DNA from: an uncultured Kangiella sp.
GTDB lineage: Bacteria; Pseudomonadota; Gammaproteobacteria; Enterobacterales; DSM-103792
Direction: 5' to 3'
Length of the DNA stretch: 17,108 bases
Assembly (NCBI GenBank): GCA_946480585.1
Contig: CAMLKQ010000013.1
Location: 1-17,108 of the forward strand
The stretch's first letter is position 1, and every line of letters begins with the position of its first letter. The notes under the pieces were generated by a model that searched no databases, was not told where the DNA came from, and was given only the letters and a program-made list of their open reading frames with translations. Made by a program: the position numbers and the translations under genes. Below are positions 10,415-17,108 of this stretch, piece after piece.

Positions 10415-11013
10415 AACGTTTATTCCTGTCGCGGTTTCGCTTGAAAAGTTGGCAGTTGGCGTTGGTGTTGAGCTGCCTCAGTGGCGTGGCAAGCCGTGTG
10501 GCGCTGGCTGACGAGCCCTTGCCGGCCGATTCGCTTTATCAAAGCGAAACCCATTGGACCAATAGCCGAAATGAGCATGTGATGTTGCCGACGCTGGCCG
10601 GCAAGCCGCAGGTGTTGGCATTTGTTTACAGTCATTGCCTGAGCATGTGCCCGGTGATTGTTGCCGATTTGCAGCGGGTCGAGCAGAAGCTGTCTGCTGA
10701 CGAACGAGCGCAAGTGCGGTTCACGCTGGTGACGCTTGACCCTGATCGCGATACGCCGGAAACCATGGCCAAGTTTCTCAGCACCCACAAACTCGCCGCT
10801 GAACGCTGGCAGTTCCTGCGCGGTAGCGCCGATGATACCCGCGAGCTCGCGTTGTTGTTCAATGTAAAATACCGGCAGGAGGGCGAGGAGATTGCCCATT
10901 CCAACACCATCAGCGTACTGGATGCGCAGGGCCGCCTGAGCCATCAGCGGGTCGGAATCGGCGGGCTGGATGAGGTGGTCGAGGCTGTGCGCCGGGCGCT
11001 GCCGAAACGCTGA
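10411..11013 (+). CDS. SCO1/SenC-family copper chaperone
   Basis: This 200-residue, probably membrane-anchored or exported thioredoxin-fold protein belongs to the SCO/SenC/PrrC family, which delivers copper to respiratory enzymes. The copper-binding C76-x3-C80 (SHCLSMCP) and the distant H163 (AHSNTI) are all present. The VTLDPDRDTPETM block at 107-119 is also characteristic. A basic start followed by a hydrophobic segment (about 13-32) is the signal or anchor. The start overlaps the nirV stop by 4 bp. SCO proteins usually serve CuA of cytochrome oxidase; here the position after nirK and nirV suggests copper loading of NirK, although service to another enzyme outside the window cannot be excluded. 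Confidence 0.9.
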   Translation: MKRLFLSRFRLKSWQLALVLSCLSGVASRVALADEPLPADSLYQSETHWTNSRNEHVMLPTLAGKPQVLAFVYSHCLSMCPVIVADLQRVEQKLSADERAQVRFTLVTLDPDRDTPETMAKFLSTHKLAAERWQFLRGSADDTRELALLFNVKYRQEGEEIAHSNTISVLDAQGRLSHQRVGIGGLDEVVEAVRRALPKR

Positions 11014-11041
11014 CGACAGCCTGCACTGGTAATGGCAACAA

Positions 11042-11065
11042 AAAACCGGGCTGTTGCCCGGTTTT
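11042..11065. terminator. Bidirectional terminator between sco and fnr
   Basis: AAAACCGGGC pairs with GCCCGGTTTT around a TGTT loop. It lies 28 bp after the sco stop and 45 bp beyond the stop of the convergent fnr gene. The minus-strand T-run is longer, so it probably serves fnr best. Confidence 0.88.
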
Positions 11066-11110
11066 GCTGTCCAGAAATTTGCCGCGAAATGTCTGGGGAA
11101 AAGAACACCG

Positions 11111-11854
11111 TCAAGCGGTGTGGGCACAGTTGGTACCCGCCATCTCGCTCATCGTCTTCATTTCGAGAATTGTCACTTCCTTGCCGTTGGCCTGGATCAG
11201 CCCCGCTTTCTGGTAACGGGTAAACAGGCGGCTGACGGTTTCGATGGTGAGGCCGAGATAATTGCCGATGTCGCCACGCGTCATTGGCAACAGGAAACGT
11301 TGTGCTGAACGGCCACGGCGGGCATAACGGGTCGACAGGTTGATCAGGAACGCCGCCAGCCGTTCTTCGGCATTCTTCTTGTTGAGCAACAACAGCAATT
11401 CCTGATCTTCAAGAATTTCCCGGCTCATCACTTTCAGCAACTGCTGACGCAGGCCGGGAATGCTGCCAGAGAGTTCTTCCAGCTGTTCGAACGGCAACTC
11501 ACACACCATCGTGGTTTCCATTGCCATGGCGAAACTGGGATGTGACTGCCGATAGACCGCGTCAAGGCCAATCACTTCACCAGCGAGATGGAAGCCGGTG
11601 ATCTGTTCCTCACCATCTGGTGACACGGTGTAGGTTTTCAGGCTGCCAGCACGAATGGCGAACAGCGATTGAAAGTTCTCGCCAGCCCGGAACAGGTGTT
11701 CGCCGCGGTGCAGCGGGCGGTTGCGCTTGATGATGCTGTCCAAGTGCTCAACTTCGGCCTCGGCCAAACTGACCGGTAGACAGAGCTGGCTGATACTGCA
11801 TTGCTGGCAGGAAATTTTCGGCAGTACCGGGCTCGCGACGTCAATGGCGCGCAT
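11111..11854 (-). CDS. fnr: Oxygen-sensing transcription regulator Fnr/Anr
   Basis: This 247-residue CRP-family activator senses oxygen through a [4Fe-4S] cluster. C16, C19, C25 and C118 correspond to the four ligands of E. coli FNR, with matching spacing. A cyclic-nucleotide-binding-like domain spans about 35-150, then a dimer helix, and the DNA-reading helix carries ETVSRLF. The E, S and R in that helix are those that read TTGAT half-sites in FNR. The ATG at 11854 lies 9 nt after AAGGAG and gives the usual family N-terminus; an upstream in-frame ATG at 11914 only adds an unrelated stretch. It ends the ccoHIS-exporter-hemN-fnr series common in gammaproteobacteria. FNR-type boxes before nirS, nirK and hemN are its likely local targets. 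In some genera the same protein is called Anr or EtrA. Confidence 0.95.
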   Translation of the reverse strand: MRAIDVASPVLPKISCQQCSISQLCLPVSLAEAEVEHLDSIIKRNRPLHRGEHLFRAGENFQSLFAIRAGSLKTYTVSPDGEEQITGFHLAGEVIGLDAVYRQSHPSFAMAMETTMVCELPFEQLEELSGSIPGLRQQLLKVMSREILEDQELLLLLNKKNAEERLAAFLINLSTRYARRGRSAQRFLLPMTRGDIGNYLGLTIETVSRLFTRYQKAGLIQANGKEVTILEMKTMSEMAGTNCAHTA

Positions 11855-11885
11855 GGGACCGTGCTCCTTGTGGGCAGTGGCAGCT

Positions 11886-11914
11886 AGAATAGGTGACTCG
11901 CGGTGCCGGAGCAA
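11886..11914 (-). promoter_or_regulatory. Predicted sigma70 promoter of fnr
   Basis: On the minus strand, TTGCTC (11909-11914) and TATTCT (11886-11891) are separated by exactly 17 bp, with 4 of 6 matches each to -35 and -10. Transcription would start near 11879, about 25 nt before the fnr ATG. This suggests fnr can be made independently of hemN. Confidence 0.45.
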
Positions 11915-11921
11915 CCGCGAG
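11897..11921. other. Inverted repeat overlapping the fnr promoter region
   Basis: CTCGCGGT pairs with ACCGCGAG, an 8-bp stem with a 9-nt loop, in the 93-bp hemN-fnr spacer. No T-run follows on the minus strand, so it is a poor terminator. It overlaps the predicted -35 and could be a hemN 3' hairpin or a protein-binding site. Confidence 0.4.
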
Positions 11922-11947
11922 CTGTAGGGAATTATCGACAGGTCTGG

Positions 11948-13354
11948 TCATATCAAGCGGGAATAACGACCTTCCGCCATGTCCGACAGATAGCGGTCGA
12001 ACGTGGTGCAGATATTGCGAATCAGCAGCCGGCCGAGCGGCGTGACTTCCATGCCCTCGTCATGGATCAGCAACAAACCGTCATCGACAAACTCCTGTAG
12101 CCGCTCCAGCTCGCGTTTGAAGTAGTCGCGAAAGCGGATGCCAAACTGCGCTTCCACCTTGGCAAACTCGAGATGGAAATGGCAGATGAGCTGCATGATG
12201 ACAGCGCGGCGGATGCGATCGTCTTCGTCGAGCTTGACACCGCGCCAAAGCGGCAGCTTGTGCTCGTCGAGCATGGCGTAGTACTGCTCCAGATCCTTGA
12301 CGTTCTGGAAGTAGTAATCGCCGATCTGGCTGATCGACGACACGCCCAGACTCAGCAACTCGCATTCGGCGTGCGTGCTGTAGCCCTGGAAATTGCGCTG
12401 CAGCTGGCCATTACGTTGCGCCACCGCCAGCTCATCATCCGGCTTGGCGAAGTGATCCATGCCGATGTGGGCGTAACCGGAGCGGGTCAGGAAACCAACC
12501 GTGTATTCCATGATGCGCAGCTTTTCTTCCGGGCTCGGCAGGGCATAGGTTGGAATGGCCTGCTGCGGCTTGAAGTGGGTCGGCAGGTGTGCGTAGTTGA
12601 AAATCGACAGCCGATCCGGCTGCAAGGTCAGCACTTTTTCCAGCGTGTGGCGGAAACTTTCTTCGGTCTGGAACGGCAATCCATAGATCAAATCGATGTT
12701 GAGCGAACGGAATCCGTGTGCGCGCGATTGCAACACGGCCTGTTCGGTTTGCTCATACGATTGGATGCGGTTTACTGCACGTTGCACCCGTTCATCGAAA
12801 TCCTGCACACCGAGGCTGACCCGGTTGAAGCCGAGTTCACCGAGGAAGGCCAGCGTGTCGGATTGGATGGAACGCGGATCGATCTCGATGGCGTATTCGC
12901 CGTCGTCGCGTGGGGCAAAATCAAAATACTGGTGCAGTGTCTTGACCACGGCCGCCATTTCCGGATGACTCAGGAAGGTCGGTGTGCCGCCACCCCAATG
13001 CATCTGCTTGACCTTGGGCTTGCGACCAAGGTTTTTGGCATGCATGGCAATTTCGCGCTTGAGGTATTCGACATAAGTACCGCTCTTGGTGCGGTCTTTG
13101 GTGACAATCTTGTTGCAGGCGCAGTAGTAGCACAACGTCGCGCAGAACGGCATGTGCAGGTACAGCGACAACGGCGTTTCCGGATTCAGGCTGGCCAGCG
13201 CTTTCTGGTAGTCCTGCACGGTGAAGTCGTTGCGAAATTGCAAAGCGGTCGGGTAAGAGGTGTAGCGCGGACCGCTGAGGTTGTAACGGGCGATCAGATC
13301 GCGATTGATGGCGGTGGGCGCCTGCTGAATCGGAAAATTCAGGATCATCGTCAT
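11948..13354 (-). CDS. hemN: Oxygen-independent coproporphyrinogen III dehydrogenase HemN
   Basis: This 468-residue cytosolic radical SAM enzyme converts coproporphyrinogen III to protoporphyrinogen IX when oxygen is scarce. The cluster-binding motif is C71-x3-C75-x2-C78, followed by C80, in HMPFCATLCYYCACNK. Other family marks are YTSYPTALQF near residues 31-40 and the glycine-rich MHWGGGTPTFL. The length is close to that of E. coli HemN (457). I chose the ATG at 13354, 7 nt after AGGAG; a further in-frame ATG 30 codons upstream has no site and adds an unrelated stretch. An FNR box lies about 140 bp upstream. The product supplies heme for the NirS, NirK, qNOR and cbb3 enzymes of this region. 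HemW-type proteins are shorter and lack this N-terminus. Confidence 0.95.
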   Translation of the reverse strand: MTMILNFPIQQAPTAINRDLIARYNLSGPRYTSYPTALQFRNDFTVQDYQKALASLNPETPLSLYLHMPFCATLCYYCACNKIVTKDRTKSGTYVEYLKREIAMHAKNLGRKPKVKQMHWGGGTPTFLSHPEMAAVVKTLHQYFDFAPRDDGEYAIEIDPRSIQSDTLAFLGELGFNRVSLGVQDFDERVQRAVNRIQSYEQTEQAVLQSRAHGFRSLNIDLIYGLPFQTEESFRHTLEKVLTLQPDRLSIFNYAHLPTHFKPQQAIPTYALPSPEEKLRIMEYTVGFLTRSGYAHIGMDHFAKPDDELAVAQRNGQLQRNFQGYSTHAECELLSLGVSSISQIGDYYFQNVKDLEQYYAMLDEHKLPLWRGVKLDEDDRIRRAVIMQLICHFHLEFAKVEAQFGIRFRDYFKRELERLQEFVDDGLLLIHDEGMEVTPLGRLLIRNICTTFDRYLSDMAEGRYSRLI

Positions 13355-13489
13355 GAAGTGGCTCCTGTAGCCAGCGTCGGTTTGGGTCGGACTGAGCAGT
13401 TCATCGCGACCATTGCCTCTGAACGAAATGGGCAATTGATGCATTCAGAATGAATGTGGCCAGTCTATGACCAAGCAGGCAACTAGGGA

Positions 13490-13503
13490 TTGACCGTGAT
13501 CAA
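13490..13503. promoter_or_regulatory. FNR box upstream of hemN
   Basis: On the minus strand the site reads TTGAT-N4-GTCAA. Activation at -41.5 would start transcription near 13455, about 100 nt before the hemN ATG, with a weak CATAGA hexamer at 13464-13469. It begins only 8 bp past the stop of the upstream gene, so hemN probably has its own Fnr-driven promoter. Confidence 0.75.
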
Positions 13504-13511
13504 CTCGCCGG

Positions 13512-14231
13512 TCAGTGGACGTGGTGGTGGTGTTGATGTGGATCAGCGCCAACGGGAATGGCCTGCACGCTCATGGCGGCAATCCAGAGGCCGAGTCCAA
13601 TCAAGGCCAGGCCGGCGCCGACCCGTAGCGCCGGTGGCAAGGGTTTGCTGCGCGGCGTGCTGAGCAGGCCGGCGGCGGTCAGCGCCGGCAGGGTGCCGAG
13701 CCCGAACGCCGCCATGAACAGCGCGGCTTCGTTGGCATCGGCCCGGGTCGCCGCCGTCGCCAGTGCGCTGTAGACCAGGCCGCAGGGCAGCAGCCCCCAG
13801 ATGGCACCGGCGGCCAAGGCCTGGCCGGGATGGCGAATGCTGCGCAGCTTTTGCAGCGCCGGTTGCAGCCTGGGCCACAGGCGCGCACCAAGCCGCTCGA
13901 GTTTGGTCAGGCCAAACCAGAACCGGGCCACATACAAGCCCATCAGCACCAGCAGCAAGCCCGACAGCAGCCGCAGGATCACTGCCAGCCATTGCCAGCC
14001 GCTGCCGAGCACGGCCGCCTGCACGATGGCGCCAAGGCCGAGGCCGAGCAGGGTGTAGGTGGCGACCCGACCAATGCTGAAACCGAGCACCAGCAGCAAC
14101 CGCTGCCAGAACGGCTGCGAAGCAACGCTCTGAGCGAGCAGGGTGACAAAACCGCCGCACATAGGCAGGCAATGGCCGGCGCTGAACAAACCGGACAACG
14201 CGGCGGCAAGCAGCCAGCTGGTATCGGTCAT
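13512..14231 (-). CDS. TauE/SafE-like (DsbD_2-type) membrane protein of the cbb3 assembly cluster
   Basis: This 239-residue inner-membrane protein has about six predicted helices. A metal- or thiol-type motif AGHCLPMCGG lies at residues 18-27, with H20, C21 and C25 in the first helix. A second cysteine-containing helix start is GLLPCGLVYSA. The tail ends in a histidine cluster (DPHQHHHHVH), suggesting metal binding. Proteins of this family commonly follow ccoS in gammaproteobacterial cbb3 clusters and are annotated as sulfite exporter TauE/SafE or heavy-metal transport proteins. Their substrate is not established, and a part in copper supply for cbb3 oxidase is an inference from position. The start overlaps the ccoS stop by 4 bp. 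Confidence 0.85.
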   Translation of the reverse strand: MTDTSWLLAAALSGLFSAGHCLPMCGGFVTLLAQSVASQPFWQRLLLVLGFSIGRVATYTLLGLGLGAIVQAAVLGSGWQWLAVILRLLSGLLLVLMGLYVARFWFGLTKLERLGARLWPRLQPALQKLRSIRHPGQALAAGAIWGLLPCGLVYSALATAATRADANEAALFMAAFGLGTLPALTAAGLLSTPRSKPLPPALRVGAGLALIGLGLWIAAMSVQAIPVGADPHQHHHHVH

Positions 14232-14425
14232 GGCGTAGCGCTATCCGAATCGCTTGGCTTGCGCTGCGCCGTTTGCCGCGACGACGGTTCATCGTCCATC
14301 AGAATGCTGTGGCCGGGGCTGTCGAGATCATCAAACTGACCGCGCTTGACTGCCCAGAAAAACAGCCATACCGACAACGCCAACACCAACATGGCGAGTG
14401 GGATCAGCAGATAAATGGCGCTCAT
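14228..14425 (-). CDS. ccoS: Cytochrome cbb3 oxidase maturation protein CcoS
   Basis: This is a 65-residue single-helix inner-membrane protein with a hydrophobic segment at about residues 4-25, then the CcoS signature FFWAVKRGQFDDLDSPGHSIL and a polar tail. CcoS is required for cofactor insertion into cbb3 oxidase in the species studied. It overlaps the ccoI stop and the next gene's start by 4 bp each, so the three are translated in a coupled series. Confidence 0.95.
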   Translation of the reverse strand: MSAIYLLIPLAMLVLALSVWLFFWAVKRGQFDDLDSPGHSILMDDEPSSRQTAQRKPSDSDSATP

Positions 14426-16854
14426 GCGGCGGACTCAAGCAAAGTGGTGGAGCGCAGCGGTTCGGTCACGGCGGGCGCTGCGCGTAGCAGACGCAAGGAA
14501 TTGACCGTGACCAGCAGCGACGACAGCGACATGCCGATGGCGGCCTGCCACGGCGTCAGCACGCCGGCAATCGCCGCCGGCAGCGCGACCAGATTGTAAA
14601 TCAATGCCCACGCCAGATTCTCGCGCACGATGCGCCGGGTTTGCTTGGCAACCTGCATCGCCCGCGCGATCACGGTCAGCTGGCTTTGCAGCAGCACGGC
14701 ATCAGCGGCGCGGCGGGCGAAATCGGCACCGCTGCCAATGGCCATCGAGACATCGGCGGCCGCGAGCACCGGCGCGTCGTTGATGCCATCACCGAGCATC
14801 AGGAGTTTATGGCCTTGCCGTTGCAAGGCTTGCACGTAATCCCGCTTTTGCGCCGGGGATTGCCGTGCATGTACCGCGTCAATGCCGAGCGCCTGCGCGC
14901 AGCGTTCGACGGCGGCGTGGTGATCGCCGCTCAGCAAGTGCAAACGCAAACCGCTGGCGCGCAATTCGCGGCACAAGGCTGCTGCATCACTGCGCAACTC
15001 ATCCTGCAACTGAAATGACGCCAACCAGCCCTCGCTGTCGGCAAGGGCAATTTCACCGTCGTGCACGGCAGCCTGTGCGGCCGCCGGCAGCCAACTTTTC
15101 TGGCCGAGCCAGTACTGGCGGCCGGCGATGTCGCCGCTGACGCCAAGCCCAGCGGTTTCGGCAACCGCTTTGGCGAGATATGGATGACTGGCATGCGGAT
15201 GAAATGCACGTGCGATCGGGTGCGAGGAGTGCTGCTCAAGCGCAGCGGCGAGCGCCAGCACCGTGCTTCTGTCCTGATCGTCACGGGTGCGCACGGCGGT
15301 GATTTGCAGCGCGCCCGTGGTCAGCGTTCCGGTTTTGTCGAACACGACATCGGTCAACGTCGCCAGCTTTTCCAGCACCGCCGCGCGGCGCAGCAATACC
15401 CCTTCGCGCAGCAATTGATGTGTGGCGGCAGCCCATGCTGTCGGCAAGGCGAGTGAAAGCGCGCACGGGCAGGTGACAACCAATACCGCGAGCGTGATAT
15501 CAAATGCGCGACTGGCATCGACTTGCCACCAACCGGCAAACACCAACACTGCCAGCAGCAACACGCCGGCGACAAACCAGCGCGCGACATTGTCGGCCAG
15601 CAGTTGCAGGGCAGGGCGCTGCGCCAGCGCTTCATCCTGCAAGCGGGTCAGTTGCGCGATGTAAGTATCAGTACCGCTGCGGGTGACGGTGAGTTCCAAT
15701 GCGCCGCCGCTGATTGTGCTGCCGGCCAGCACAGCATCATGAACCTGTTTGTTGACCAGTGCCGGCTCACCGGTCAGCAGGCTTTCGTCAGCGCCGGCCG
15801 AGCCGGATACAACGGCGCCATCGGCCGGCACCGTTTCACCGGCTTGCACCAGCATGCGTTCGCCGACCAATACATCACTCAGCGCGATTCGTTGCCATTG
15901 TTCGTCGCGCCAGATCCGTGCCGTTTGCGGCAACAGGCGTTGCTGCAAGCCAGCAGCGCGCGTTGCCCGTTGCCGCGCTTTCAATTCCAGATAACGGCCG
16001 AGCAACAGCAAAAAGGCAAACATGCTGATCGATTCAAAATAGACCTGGCCCTGCTGCTGCACGGTGTTCCAGCAACTGGCCAAGAATGCCAGCCACATCG
16101 CCGCGGCAACCGGCACATCCATGTTCAGGCTGCGCAGGCGCAGGGCAGTGATTGCATTCCGGGTGAATGGCTGGCAGCTGTACAGCAACACCGGCAGCGA
16201 AACCAACAAGGAACTCCAGCGCAGCCAAAGCTCATGGGTCTTGTCGAGATCGCCAATGACGCCGAGGTACAAGCCAACGGCATACATCATCGCCTGCATC
16301 ATGCCGAAACCGGCAACAGCGAGTCGCTTCAACAGCTCTCGACCTTCCTGTTCCAGCTGCTGCTCGACCTGATCCGGCGCAAACGGCGTTGCCTGATAAC
16401 CGATCCGCTGCAGTTCGGCCAGCAGCTGGCGCAATGGTTGCTGCAGATGATCCCAGCGCAGCAACAGGCGACGCGCAGACAACTGGATTTGCACATCGCG
16501 GACACCGGGCTGTTGGCGCAAATGCCGCTCCAGCAACCAGCTGCATGCCGGGCAATTCAAGCCCTCGACAAACAGGGCGACGCGACTTTCTTCGCCGCTT
16601 TCTTCCAGACAGGCCGACGCGCGTGCGCTTTGTTCCAGTGCGGCGAGCAGCTCGGCCGGGACACCGGCTTCCTGACGTTTGGCCGGCGCCTGACGGTAGC
16701 TGTAATAGCTGCCAAGCCCGCTTTGATAAATGGTTTCGGCAACCGCCTGACAGCCGGCGCAACAAAACTCGCGGTTGACGCCATCGAGCGTGGCGCGAAA
16801 CGGCGTATCGGTGGGGCACGCTTCAGCGCAGTGGAAGCAATTCACGACAGACAT
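14422..16854 (-). CDS. ccoI: Copper-transporting P1B-type ATPase CcoI/FixI
   Basis: This 810-residue inner-membrane pump supplies copper for cbb3 oxidase assembly. The N-terminal zinc-finger-like region has C6, C9, C13 and then C31, C32, C35, as in FixI proteins. A heavy-metal-binding domain carries C101-x2-C104 (GLNCPACSW). The ATPase core shows TGEP (361-364), the transmembrane metal site C462-P-C464, and DKTGT with phosphorylated D506. A hinge motif GDGINDAPVL lies near the C-terminus. ccoH ends 45 bp upstream and ccoS overlaps downstream. The start is uncertain: before the ATG at 16854, GAGG touches the codon with no spacing, whereas an in-frame GTG at 16845 would have 9 nt of spacing and give a protein starting MNCFHC. 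The difference is only three residues. Confidence 0.95.
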   Translation of the reverse strand: MSVVNCFHCAEACPTDTPFRATLDGVNREFCCAGCQAVAETIYQSGLGSYYSYRQAPAKRQEAGVPAELLAALEQSARASACLEESGEESRVALFVEGLNCPACSWLLERHLRQQPGVRDVQIQLSARRLLLRWDHLQQPLRQLLAELQRIGYQATPFAPDQVEQQLEQEGRELLKRLAVAGFGMMQAMMYAVGLYLGVIGDLDKTHELWLRWSSLLVSLPVLLYSCQPFTRNAITALRLRSLNMDVPVAAAMWLAFLASCWNTVQQQGQVYFESISMFAFLLLLGRYLELKARQRATRAAGLQQRLLPQTARIWRDEQWQRIALSDVLVGERMLVQAGETVPADGAVVSGSAGADESLLTGEPALVNKQVHDAVLAGSTISGGALELTVTRSGTDTYIAQLTRLQDEALAQRPALQLLADNVARWFVAGVLLLAVLVFAGWWQVDASRAFDITLAVLVVTCPCALSLALPTAWAAATHQLLREGVLLRRAAVLEKLATLTDVVFDKTGTLTTGALQITAVRTRDDQDRSTVLALAAALEQHSSHPIARAFHPHASHPYLAKAVAETAGLGVSGDIAGRQYWLGQKSWLPAAAQAAVHDGEIALADSEGWLASFQLQDELRSDAAALCRELRASGLRLHLLSGDHHAAVERCAQALGIDAVHARQSPAQKRDYVQALQRQGHKLLMLGDGINDAPVLAAADVSMAIGSGADFARRAADAVLLQSQLTVIARAMQVAKQTRRIVRENLAWALIYNLVALPAAIAGVLTPWQAAIGMSLSSLLVTVNSLRLLRAAPAVTEPLRSTTLLESAA

Positions 16855-16866
16855 CCTCGGCGAATG

Positions 16867-16883
16867 AACGGCTGGCAGCCGTT
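16867..16883 (-). other. Small hairpin before the ccoI start
   Basis: AACGGCT pairs with AGCCGTT, a 7-bp stem with a 3-nt loop, 12 bp upstream of the ccoI ATG in the ccoH-ccoI spacer. With the poorly spaced GAGG site it might affect ccoI translation. Function is unproven. Confidence 0.35.
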
Positions 16884-16899
16884 ACAGCAGCGCAGTCGA

Positions 16900-17108
16900 T
16901 TACAGAACTTCCGGACTCAGTTTGGTTGCCGTCGGCGACTGCCAACGGCCGCGCAAGCGCCAGCTGGCATCGTCAGGTTGCAGCTGCACATGCCAATTGG
17001 CGTGGCGCGTCAGATTGGCATCACCAAGGTATTGCTGGCCCTGCTGACGGCGCAGCACGATGCGCTGATCGGCGCTGTGGTCGGTAGGGTGGGAGAGCGA
17101 AAGCTCCA
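16900..17108 (-). CDS. ccoH: CcoH/FixH C-terminal part, cut by window edge
   Basis: The final 69 complete codons and the stop of a gene running in from the right edge are visible. The reading includes LSHPTDHSADQRIVL, GQQYLGD, NWHVQLQPDD and WRLRGRW. This pattern, a PT-x-x-x-A-D segment, a core beta stretch and a closing WRL-x-GRW, is that of FixH/CcoH, a single-helix inner-membrane protein needed for cbb3 oxidase assembly. Its place directly before ccoI agrees. The N-terminal membrane helix lies outside the window. Confidence 0.85.
   Translation of the reverse strand, partial: ELSLSHPTDHSADQRIVLRRQQGQQYLGDANLTRHANWHVQLQPDDASWRLRGRWQSPTATKLSPEVL

Noticed and set aside
11897..11921. Intrinsic terminator of hemN
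   Set aside because: The stem is present but no T-run follows on the minus strand, so it was listed only as an inverted repeat.
12173..13453. Plus-strand open frame of 426 codons opposite hemN
   Set aside because: The minus strand encodes an intact HemN with its radical SAM motif. The plus reading shows no family signature.

Overview
The window reads as a chromosomal segment of a gammaproteobacterium, fairly GC-rich, with a full toolkit for low-oxygen respiration and nitrogen-oxide reduction. The taxonomic call rests on an Epd-type dehydrogenase, an Anr/Fnr regulator with its usual ccoH-ccoI-ccoS-exporter-hemN-fnr layout, and an NsrR-type NO sensor. I cannot name the genus.

Layout from left to right. 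(1) A quinol-type nitric oxide reductase gene (norB/norZ, minus strand, cut by the left edge) diverges from nsrR, with two NsrR-like operators between them. (2) epd, a housekeeping dehydrogenase, runs convergent to a large TonB-dependent receptor of the heme/hemoglobin type and shares a bidirectional terminator with it. (3) A divergent control region with an NsrR-like operator, an FNR/DNR box and a separate 34-bp dyad leads right into nirS. nirS ends at a strong terminator, and nirK follows with its own NsrR site and FNR box. nirV and an SCO-family copper chaperone gene come after nirK. (4) On the minus strand, reading from the right edge, come ccoH (partial), ccoI, ccoS, a TauE/SafE-like membrane protein, hemN and fnr. 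These are the assembly genes for cbb3 oxidase, anaerobic heme synthesis and the oxygen sensor.

The most notable content is the nitrite reductase locus. A cytochrome cd1 enzyme (NirS) and a copper enzyme (NirK) lie next to each other, although most denitrifiers carry only one type. Both carry an extra class I cytochrome c domain of the same family. In NirS it sits between the signal peptide and the normal start of the mature enzyme, so the protein has two c-type heme sites plus the d1 domain. In NirK it sits at the C-terminus, as in the known three-domain Ralstonia-type enzymes. The two modules match at about half of roughly 105 aligned positions, including a shared FPPLAKSD block and a shared LNSWGNK block. 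All catalytic ligands I checked are kept in both enzymes, so both look functional.

The regulation looks like one circuit. Fnr and NsrR are both encoded here. FNR-type boxes precede nirS, nirK and hemN. NsrR-like sites precede norB/nsrR, nirS (shared with the TonB receptor gene) and nirK. Nitrite would be reduced to NO by NirS and NirK, and NO to N2O by the quinol NO reductase. SCO and possibly NirV would support copper loading, while HemN and perhaps the heme receptor would supply heme. No heme d1 biosynthesis genes are visible in the window. There is no gene-free stretch longer than 300 bases, and I saw no RNA genes, insertion sequences or CRISPR arrays.
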